Of a stretch of 64,000 nucleotides of DNA, positions 55,669-64,000 are shown one piece after another. The notes under the pieces are model-generated. The model was not told the origin of the DNA. It made no database searches and worked only from the letters and a program-made list of their open reading frames with translations. The stretch is from Cunninghamia lanceolata (Eukaryota > Streptophyta > Pinopsida > Cupressales > Cupressaceae). Each line of letters starts with the position of its first letter. The first letter of the stretch is position 1. Position numbers and translations under genes: made by a program. Where the stretch lies: positions 40,268,001-40,332,000 of the forward strand of contig BSBN01000809.1 in the NCBI GenBank assembly GCA_027924645.1. Direction: 5' to 3'.

Positions 55669-57599
55669 CTGCAATGGAGGGCACAGATATGAATTTAACA
55701 TTAGAATCCATAGCTTAGTGACTGTCAATAAGTTGGGTATATACAATTTGTAAATATGATATTGAGATTATATCTTGCATATCCATCACTATTATCTTTG
55801 TTTTATTATAAAGTAAAGGAAACAAAATCAGAATACTAGAGCAGGTGGATAGTGTGGACAAAAACTGAATTGTTATTGTTTTTTTATAATATTGTACAGG
55901 TTAATGGACAAAAACTGAATTATTATTATTTTATTATAATATTGTACAGGTTCTAAGAAGTGCCACCAGTTTAGAAAATTTTTTGATGGGAAGTTTACAG
56001 GGCCTTGAACTTTGGTAGTTCCAAAAAAAATACAAATAAATAGAAGAGTCTCAGTAATGTTTTAAAGGGGCTAAAAATGTTAAAAAATGAAATGTTAAGG
56101 AAAATTAGATCATCTCATCTATTATGAGGTACTATAGAAATTCCATTTGACAATTACTGAACTCTGAATAACTGGTATTACTATTTAATGATTACCATTT
56201 ATTGTAATACATATATTTGAATAAAATTATAAAATAATCTATCAATATATTTTGATACTGTTCAATATCCTGAAAAATAGATTATGATATTACTTAGTGA
56301 TTACTATCTATGGCAATACATTTATTAATACATTTATTTGAATAAAATTATAGAATAATCTATCAACACATTTTGATATTGTTCAATATCCTAAAAAACT
56401 ATATTATGGTATTACTTATAAGAGTTTTTTTCAGACATAATATAAATATTATCTTCAATATATGAAATTAGGCAAACACTAAAATATATAAGCATCAATA
56501 TATGAAATGTAAAACATGGCAACATTAACATTGAAATCTAGCCCAATCCCTCATCAATATCTAAAATAGAATATCCAATAAAGAAAATTAAGACCATGAT
56601 AAATAAATAATATATATGAGATAACACAATGCCCCCAGGATTTAATATTAGCATGTGAAAATAGGAAAACCATAATCTATGAATATATCTAGACAATGAA
56701 AAGGGGAAGCATAAAATACAAAGAAAAAATAATAATGAATAAAAATGGAGTTTAACATTTGACATGACAAGCAAAATATGTTTGACTGTTGGTGGCCTAT
56801 TGGCCTATTTTTGTGGCTTTTTGTGATAGGGCTCTACACCCTCTTTGCATCTTACCATTATAAAAAGCAAGCAAAAGATTGAATCAGTTTACATTCAAGG
56901 AAATTGATGGAATTATGCAAATCAAATGGGTCAATATTTAAATGATAAAATATAAAGAAAAAATAATAATGAATAAAAATGGAGTTTAACATTTGACATA
57001 TCATCTCTTTAAATCTTCATCATATAGAAGTATTGTCTTGATTTTCAAGCTCTCTATGTGGATAGTTACAATAATCTTTTTGCATCTTCATGAGGATTGT
57101 AACTATTGCATCTGGATAGGTCTTCCATTAGACCTTGCTCATGGTTATGTAGTCTTCATCTCTTCCATTGGAGGTGATAGAGTTATTTTACTCTCTTTTG
57201 TCATTGCTTTCTTAGTGTATAATCCATTTTGTGTTGCAAGCACTTGTGGGTTTTCACCTTGATAGTCTGTGTAGACCTTAATTCTAGCATTCATAGCATA
57301 TTATTGTTGTTGTTCGTATTTATTAGACATCAGGGATTTTTTAGTGGTGAATCTTTGTTAGTTGGCGAATAGTTCAGATTAGTTAATTCAAAATTGGCAT
57401 GAATATATTGCAACCATCAAGGGGGCCAAATCACCTAGATTTTACAAATTTTGAAGAAATGAATTTTAATTTGCCAGTAATTTATTTATTAAACTAATAA
57501 AGTAAATTATTTTGCCACAGTAGATGATATGTGTTTATAGCCTAATCGCCAGTTTATAATATATTTTTCCATTGATTTCCATTTTATTCTAATAGTTGC
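55669..57599. other. Intergenic, AT-rich
   Basis: 1.9 kb upstream (on minus) of the AP2-type exons; the N-terminal exons expected for this family would lie here or further right, but none is recognisable. Some local duplication (GGACAAAAACTGAATTGTTA near 55857 and 55905; AAATTATA(A/G)AATAATCTATCAA near 56224 and 56346). Confidence 0.4.
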
Positions 57600-57802
57600 A
57601 ATTGATTTCCGTGGGTCCTTTAAGCATGTGCCTTTTTAAAGGCATGCTAAGCCCGAAATTGCTTTTGGGCCATGGGATTAGATCGAGCCCAGAATTGCTT
57701 TTGGGTCGTGGCATTAAGATCTAATCCCACAACCCAAAAGCAATTATGGGCTCAACATGCCTTTAAAAAGGTACATGCTTAAAGGACCTATGGAAATCAA
57801 TT
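57600..57802. repeat. Foldback inverted repeat (~85-bp arms), MITE-like
   Basis: Left arm 57600-57685 begins AATTGATTTCC and includes TCCTTTAAGCATGTGCC and AATTGCTTTTGGGCCATGG; right arm 57718-57802 is its reverse complement, ending GGAAATCAATT, with few mismatches. The loop (about 57686-57717) holds a second direct copy of the AGCCC(G/A)(A/G)AATTGCTTTTGGG motif. The flanks ATAGTTGC and ATAGTCAT agree at 5 of 8 bases, a weak hint of an 8-bp target duplication. Confidence 0.8.
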
Positions 57803-58623
57803 ATAGTCATTCATTCATTTTTGTTTTTAAAGTTTGATTTTTTAAAATATTTAATTTTTATGTGTTCCAATGCCTTCTCAATAATGGATTTGTGCTATCA
57901 TTGGACCCCACAAGGGGGCTCTGGCCCCTCGACCCCTGCAAGGGATGCTATGCCGTGGCTGCCACCCTCGAGCCCCTGCTTTAAAATTATAAAAAATAAA
58001 AGAATATATGGGGGGATTGCACCGACCCACTATGTAAAATTTTAAAGGAAAGATTTGCCATTGTAATTAATTTTTTTGTCTATTATTCACTATGATTTGC
58101 CAGGTTTTATATAGATTTGCTAGAAAATTTAATATCTTTTTCAAAAAAATAAGAAAGATTCGGTAGGAAAATTATAGCACATAGTTAGAATTCGCTAGGA
58201 TTCTATAAGTTTTTAGGAGGGACTCCTTAAAATTATCACATGTATAAGGTAAGATCAAACAATTTCCCTTCTACATCATTCTCTATTTGTGGAGGTCAAA
58301 AGGCCAATATAGGGCTTTGACCATTCTTAGCATTTTGTACAACCCCAACCATTTTTTTCTCCTACAGCTATAGGGTTCTCTCTTATCACCTAGAAGGCTA
58401 CTTAGTTGTTCTTGTTTCATTTCTACGCATACTAGACACTATTCCTGAGAAAAGATTTGAATTCTTCTTGTTCTCACCATATGGACTATATTGTGATGCG
58501 TAGACATCTAATAGACACTAGAATCCTCCATAGGCTTCCATATTTTATCTCCAAGTTCCTCTCTACTATGTATTTACAGTTCTATACTTGATTTGATAAA
58601 TCTATAAATCTGTAAATTGAAAT

Positions 58624-58817
58624 TTTTTAGTTTTCTATTATGTTTTGACTTGTTAGAAAACTTTATTTTTCAAGAGTGAAATATGTTAGGTTTAGTTAGA
58701 TTAATTTTCTCAATTTGGATTTTTTAGTTTTCTATTATATTTTGACTTGTTACAAAATTTTTATTTTCAAGAGTGAAACATGTTAGGTTTAGCTAGATTA
58801 ATTTTCTCAATTTGGTC
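58624..58817. repeat. 97-bp tandem duplication
   Basis: TTTTTAGTTTTCTATTAT to AATTTTCTCAATTTGG occurs at 58624-58720 and 58721-58817 with a handful of differences. Confidence 0.85.
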
Positions 58818-59017
58818 GAGTAGCAGCAAGTTAGTTTCTTTCCTAAAAGAGCTAGTTGCTCCTAGTGTGGTGTGAAATTGGAAGGTTGGATCTTAGGACT
58901 ATTCATGTAGGTCTTTAAATCACTATTTTTAATTATGCTTATGAATTTTTGAAGGAGGTCAAAGAGATGAATTGTAAGAAATGTGTACTTTCAATCACTG
59001 CACATGAACTATTTGGA

Positions 59018-59101
59018 AAATGCAAGTATCACATGAAGGCAATTAAGACATGCTCATTGACAAATGCAAGTATCACATGAAGGAAATTGAGACATGCTCA
59101 T
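59018..59101. repeat. 42-bp tandem duplication
   Basis: AATGCAAGTATCACATGAAG to GACATGCTCAT occurs twice in a row with three differences. Confidence 0.8.
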
Positions 59102-60506
59102 GAAATGTTTGACAAAATGATTTAGGAATGTACACCTACAACCTAACACATGCAAATTGTTTGACAAAATTCCATGACAACTATTTTTATGTCAATTTTG
59201 ACCAAACGTTAACTATTTATTATAAGGTCATTTTGTAAAGTCTACCATGTAATTATTTAATATTTTATAAATTCCAAAGGGAAAAGTGAAATAGTTATAT
59301 GGGATGGTGAATATACTTTCTTCTATTTATTGTAAAAACAAGGCATTTGTGAGGGTTACCACTTTTTTCCTCTTTAGACAGCATGTATAATGACTGTAAT
59401 GATGACTTTGTGCTCTCAACTATAATAAAGAAAAAGAATAAAATTTCAATAAATTTTTTTCTATTTTATTCTTTGTGGTTTATGTATTATTCTTTAATTC
59501 TAATGCAAAATCTTTTCTTCTCATAATTCTAAGTGCTTTTGTGTAAATGTAGAATAGTAAATCATTTTCACATTTTAATGTTGTATATTGAATTGAATTT
59601 TATTTTTTTGTTTTCTTCTCCATAGCCCTTTTTTTGTTTTCTTGTTTTTCCCATTCATTTGTAAAGAATTCATAGATGGTTTTATTTGTACTCCTCATCT
59701 AGAGTTTCTTCATTTCCATCTCTTTTCATCATTTTCCTTTTTTTTTTCCTTTTTTACTTTATAGTTAAAAGTGCCAAAAATTTCAAAAACTCATCATATA
59801 AAGGAGTTTTCACTCCTAAATGTAGAGCATAATTGTCTATTTAATGGCTATTTTTCCAACTATTGAAAACACCTACTACTACCCATTGGGTGAGTCACAT
59901 TGATTTCAATGAAACACCATACTGACAAGTTTTTTTTGCTAACATGTATATGAAATAATAAAATGTTTTCTAAAAAATCTAGCTTGGTGTTTTACTTTGC
60001 CAACATTATCATTTATTCAATGATAAGTGCATAATTGGTATAATTTCTACTAAAAACTGGCATATAACTCAAAACATACCTATTTCCATCTATACCCAAT
60101 CCTAGGGATTAGTCTTAATACTTAGTTCCATTCATTTCCCACCTAAGGTTAGATCTACAATTTTTGTAGTTGACCCAAACTAGATGCATGCTTTGTAAAA
60201 AAAGGCCCCAGAATTTTTCAATTAAAATTCATAACTTGGGGTCAATGTACTCTTTCCATTTGACCATGTGTGTTTACTTGACATGTGAAGTCTTTCATTT
60301 ACATCAGTTGGAATTGTATTCAAAGGACTAACCCTAGTTCATTTTGGATGGTTTATTTTTTTATAGAATTTGATAAGAACATTTAAAAATAAAGTCATTA
60401 ACATTATCAAATCTTATTAGATTATCTACTTACATAAATATCTATGGAATCTTTTTCATGCTTGTCTATTATCTTTGATTATTTCTAAAATCCACTAACA
60501 ACATAT

Positions 60507-60812
60507 TGTTGGTGTATAACTCCATGAGTTAACACTAACTCAATCATAGTTAGGCGACTTATAGCACATGCCAATTGACATTTTCAACTTGGTGAGTCAT
60601 TTGTAATAGGTGTCAATAGACTTGACACATCACCTCTATTTCCTAATGTAGTTATGCTATTCTCTTGCTTTGAATATCGCCACCTATCCTTGTTTTGTGG
60701 AGAGTTGGGTATGCAACCTCTACTATTTATACATGTTATTTCTTAATACAAATTGTTCATTCTCACTTGTAATCTCGTGTTTGATAGTCTTTCCACAATC
60801 TTGGTTCTCACA
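60507..60812 (+). repeat. 5' LTR of the short copia element
   Basis: 306 bp, TG...CA ends, followed directly by the primer-binding site at 60813. TATA-like CTATTTATACATG near 60721. Confidence 0.9.
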
Positions 60813-60826
60813 TGGTATCAAAGCAC
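60813..60826 (+). other. Primer-binding site of the short copia element
   Basis: TGGTATCAAAGCAC, one mismatch from TGGTATCAGAGC, directly at the LTR border. Confidence 0.8.
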
Positions 60827-61079
60827 TATGGTCAGCATCAAATCTTGTTTGCTCGTTGTGCGAATCAGGTTTGCATCTCTATATTTTTTGCTTTGTTTTG
60901 GTTGTTTTCTATTTAACATTTCTATGTGCTCTTATTTTCTTCAAATGCCCACATAGGATAGTGTGGATCCTCGCTTGCAAGTGCCACACAGGCTGCATTG
61001 GCCAAATTTGTTTGAAAGCTCACATACGACATCTGGAGTGGCCATATAGGCCATTTTTTACAAGCATTAACATCGGCAT

Positions 61080-61480
61080 CAAAGGTTGAGTTAGAGAGAA
61101 TCCATAAGCGACCACAAAAGGATGATATCATATTGCACATAGCAGCCAAAGAAGGCCGAGTTTGGATGATATCTACAGAGGCCACTAAGGCTGATGAGGA
61201 GGGACACCATAGGAGCAAAGGCATCCACTTTCGATACTAGCCTCTGCTCTTTGCAGCTGAAGAAGCCAAATGGCCATACAAGCCTGTGCAGATCGTGGTA
61301 CCAATGACCATGTTAGACGTGACCAAGAAGAAATATGTGGGAGTGTTCAGCCATGACGTTGAATTCTCCACCACAAAACTACTGACGACCTTGCACCCAA
61401 CAGTCTGACGCACCCAATGGTCACCATTGACCACGCCTAAAGGCATTCAAATGCCCTTGAGGGCCCCACCCAATTGTGAC
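61080..61480 (+). pseudogene. Copia interior remnant, gag position
   Basis: A partly open plus frame (ELERIHKRPQKDDIILHIAA, then after one stop LLFAAEEAKWPYKPVQIVVP, TMLDVTKKKYVGVFSHDVEF) stands where gag is expected. I do not recognise capsid motifs, so assignment rests on position only. Confidence 0.3.
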
Positions 61481-62187
61481 CAAATAGGAGGGAATAGCTT
61501 TTTGGAAAAAAAAAAGTCATTTGTAACGATTGTGAAAGTTAGTGTCATATGTATTGGCACTATTCATTTGTATTTTGTATTGAAATGTTGATGTAAGAAA
61601 CTCCTAGGGGGGTGACATCATCAAAGGCAAAAAGCCAAGAAGTGGGGGGGGGGGCAAAATTTTAACAACTAAGCCCTTGGCCACATGGGAAAATAAGCTC
61701 TTGGTCGCACTCTACCACAGGGGCCTTAAATTTCTCCCTCATACACAAGTTTTTTTTCCTTCCCTCTTTGTATGCAATTTTTTTCCAAACACATTGGAAA
61801 ATTATTTTCTTGAAGTGTTTTTTTTTTTGCATATGTAAAATTTTTGAAGGGCCATAACTTTTGCAAATTGACTCGAAATTGAGTCTTTTCTTTTACAAAG
61901 GTGGTTCTTTTTTTTTCATCTATCCAACAAACCTGATATCACACTATCTTTATAAAGTGCTTGATCATGCTTTTGTAGGGAGATGATAAGCACTCGTTCC
62001 ATTAATTGCGTAATTTGGAGGGAAATCAAACTAAAGGGAAAAATCCACTCAAAGATGTAAATAGATGTCAAGTGCAGTCAATTATAAATTGTCACTTTAA
62101 GGGAGGTATTAAGCTAGAGTGCTCAAAAACACTTAGACTGCACTAAAGTACCACTTTAAAAGTCAAAAGAAAGAAGGTCAAAAGGTA

Positions 62188-62634
62188 ATGGCATCACCAA
62201 AAGCAGAGGTCAACAGATGGGTTCTAAGTTCAATAGTAGGTGATCACATGTTACCATTCATGGAATTATTTGTAAGGATCAAACACTGCAATACTACCAA
62301 AATATTAATGAACCAAGTCTACCATAACGTCCTTGGCAATGGTACTGTTAAATTGGGAAATGGATATGTCCATAATGTCTATTTCATTCCTGGCTTATTT
62401 AAAAATTACCTTTTAGTATATGCACTCACACAATCTGACAAGATAGTTGAGTTCACTACTAAATTGGCCTTCATTCGAGAACCAAAAGATCGAAGACTTG
62501 TTGCAGTAGGCAAGGTTTGCAACTTTGAGTGCACCTTCATCTTTTCACATTTCACATCTGGTCAAGAAGACAATCATGATGCTACTTCAGAGCCTAGTGT
62601 AAACTCTCGTCTTAACTTAGTTGGTTCTATATAG
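62188..62634 (+). pseudogene. Copia protease tail / pre-integrase remnant
   Basis: Open for 148 codons. VLGNGTVKLGNGYVHNVYFI, PGLFKNYLLVYALTQSDKIV, EFTTKLAFIREPKDRRLVAV and GKVCNFECTF follow the copia pol text between protease active site and integrase. The protease active site itself (DSGCT-like) is not recognisable upstream (MELFVRIKHCNT is the nearest block). The frame ends with TAG at 62632, so everything from integrase on is missing. Confidence 0.75.
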
Positions 62635-63159
62635 TAGAAAAATTGAACTCTACCTGCATTTTTAGTTTGTAAAAACACTCATATAGTGTCAAGATATTGA
62701 AAGTGTAAAAGTGAAATGTAAGCCCAATGATCTATAAAGTGTAGTGGAGAGGTTACAACATTACAACTTGAATCACATTGATTCTTACCTCATTCGTATG
62801 TGCACATATGCACATCCTTGTCTTCAGATATTTTGTACATTTCTTAGACCTACATCCTAGTCTTTATCCTTTAAAAAACTACTTACTTCAATCAGTTTGC
62901 TAAAATCTCTTGAAATCAAGAGAAGGGCAAGTTTTACAACTTTGACATGCTTCAGGAGTTCTACATATCTACATCAAAATTGACATTGGCATCATCATCT
63001 TCTGGGGGGGCTATCTAATCCTCTCTTTGTTTTCTCTCTTTTTGGAGGAAAGTTTTTTCCCACAGGGTTTTATTTCTTTCTCTATTTTCTGAGAGATACA
63101 TTTGTAAATGAGTACCTAAAATGGCACACTACTGGGACTCATCATTCATAAACTTAACT

Positions 63160-63191
63160 AATCTATGCTTAAGGGGGGGGGGGGGTGTGTG
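63160..63191 (+). other. Polypurine tract with poly-G run
   Basis: ATGCTTAAGG followed by a run of about a dozen G and then TGTGTGTG before the 3' LTR. Copia tracts are normally AGGGGGAG-like; the long G run and TG repeat look like slippage. Confidence 0.6.
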
Positions 63192-63497
63192 TGTTTGTGT
63201 ATAACTCCATGAGTTAACACTAACTCAATCATAGTTAGGCGACTTATAGCACATGCCAATTCACATTTTCAACTAGGTGAGTCATTTGTAATAGGTGTCA
63301 ATAGAGTTGACACATCACCTTTATTTCCTAATGTAGTTATGCTATTCTCTTGCTTTGAATATTGCCACGTATCCTTGTTTTGTGGATAGTTGGGTATGCA
63401 ACCTCTACTATTTATACAAGTTATTTCTTAATACAAATTGTTCATTCTCACTTGTAGTCTCATGTTTGATAGTCTTTCCACGATCTTGGCTCTCACA
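63192..63497 (+). repeat. 3' LTR of the short copia element
   Basis: 306 bp; partner of 60507-60812 with only scattered changes. Confidence 0.9.
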
Positions 63498-64000
63498 CAA
63501 ATCCTAAAGGCTTGTCACAAGGAGAAGATCCTCACATAAGAAGCTCCTTATAGGTTTTTCTAAACACCATGAATTAGATAGTTATGTCACAAGAATCTAG
63601 ATTAACTAAATAACAAGTATTAAACTTTTTCAAAGATCATATCCATGCACTAAAGATCATTTATCTATATGCTGGTTGGATTCACAATTCACACAGATCA
63701 CTTCTATAGTTGTAGTTCAGTGACATTGATAGATAGATAATAATTTTATAGATTCATTCATATAAGCATCCATGAATTTTTATACATTAATGAACCACTT
63801 TTAGATATTTTTCACAAAATGTCTACGTTATATTTCCAACTATCAATATTTATTTACTTCAATTTTTGAACACTTTTTTAGTGCATTTATTATCCACATC
63901 TCTCTTATCAAAAGTAAGATCTAGATGCTTTTGTTATTTATTTATTTACATTAGGTATTTTGTAAAATACATTTTATTATCCCTCTCATTATATGATAAG
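63498..64000. other. Flank without recognised feature
   Basis: About 500 AT-rich bases to the right edge. No ORF of note and no repeat linked to the rest of the window. Confidence 0.4.

Larger units (their letters stand above)
57803..60506. other. Intergenic, with local tandem duplications
   Basis: 2.7 kb without coding motifs. It includes a CCCC/GGGG-rich 100-base stretch near 57900-57980 in otherwise AT-rich DNA, a 97-bp tandem duplication (58624-58817) and a 42-bp one (59018-59101). Confidence 0.4.
60507..63497 (+). mobile_element. Short Ty1/copia element with 306-bp LTRs
   Basis: LTRs 60507-60812 and 63192-63497 are both 306 bp and nearly identical (TGTT(G/T)GTGTATAACTCC ... CTTGG(T/C)TCTCACA). 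After the 5' LTR comes TGGTATCAAAGCAC (initiator tRNA-Met site with one change); before the 3' LTR a polypurine tract ending in a run of G. The flanking 5-mers CATAT (60502-60506) and CAAAT (63498-63502) agree at 4 of 5. The interior is 2.4 kb and retains only a gag-region remnant and a protease/pre-integrase stretch, so the copy is non-autonomous. Confidence 0.88.

Noticed and set aside
55531..55746. Minus-strand ORF with [11 protein letters not shown]
   Set aside because: Out-of-frame reading of the AP2 exon 55587-55668.
57821..58045. Plus-strand ORF of 74 codons as a gene
   Set aside because: Covers the GC-rich repeat-like stretch, no motif, no conserved composition.
60922..61224. Minus-strand ORF of 100 codons inside the short copia element
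   Set aside because: Antisense to the gag-position remnant, no motif; likely a shadow frame.
1..64000. tRNA or rRNA genes
   Set aside because: No A/B-box pair with cloverleaf or rRNA core sequence noticed; TGGTATCAGAGC hits are primer-binding sites at LTR borders.

Overview
The window looks like nuclear DNA of a large-genome seed plant, and a gymnosperm is a plausible source. This rests on AT-rich sequence, decayed and nested LTR retrotransposons over most of its length, plant-type Ty3/gypsy and Ty1/copia lineages, and traces of only two host gene families (a double-AP2 ANT-type transcription factor and a DUF679/DMP membrane protein). I saw no rRNA, tRNA, CRISPR or bacterial-style operon. 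The species call is inference.

Layout. 1-6487: minus-strand Ty3/gypsy element cut by the left edge (pol linker, gag, long leader with a degenerate short-repeat array, primer-binding site, 1.27 kb LTR). 6991-8906 and 16260-18226: direct copies of a 1.95 kb repeat. Between them, about 9.8-16.2 kb, is a minus-strand chromovirus (gag, PR, RT, RNase H, IN, chromodomain) whose RNase H is split by a copia solo LTR at 11610-12472 with a target duplication. 19688-44684: a 25.0 kb plus-strand Ty3/gypsy retrotransposon with perfect 5-bp target duplications (CTACC), LTRs of 7.8 kb each and a 9.3 kb interior (gag, PR, archaeal-type RNase H, RT, RNase H, IN). It sits inside the 3' LTR of an older minus-strand copia element (about 19638-19687 plus 44685-48066). 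48294-48482: DMP gene fragment. 51380-53726: complete non-autonomous LTR retrotransposon (TSD AGCTC) whose only ORF encodes a coiled coil followed by a G-patch. 53965-55668: minus-strand AP2/ANT-type gene in small exons, diverged and possibly dead. 57600-57802: strong foldback hairpin. 60507-63497: short plus-strand copia element with 306-bp LTRs.

The most unusual system is the 25 kb element. Each LTR carries, in its U3 part, an array of about 220-bp units each centred on a GC-rich hairpin, then a TATA box, a short intron and a roughly 1,070-codon ORF that I do not recognise, and only then the TATA box expected to drive the genomic RNA. Both ORF copies are broken, but the stops mostly lie at different places, so the reading frame was evidently intact when the element was active. 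The interior has its extra archaeal-type RNase H between protease and reverse transcriptase. The second notable item is the small LTR element that carries a coiled-coil/G-patch protein instead of gag-pol.

Almost all coding regions are decayed. Many stops are TAG or TAA where Gln is expected, and several catalytic residues are lost by G-to-A changes, the pattern expected for methylated, silenced repeats.
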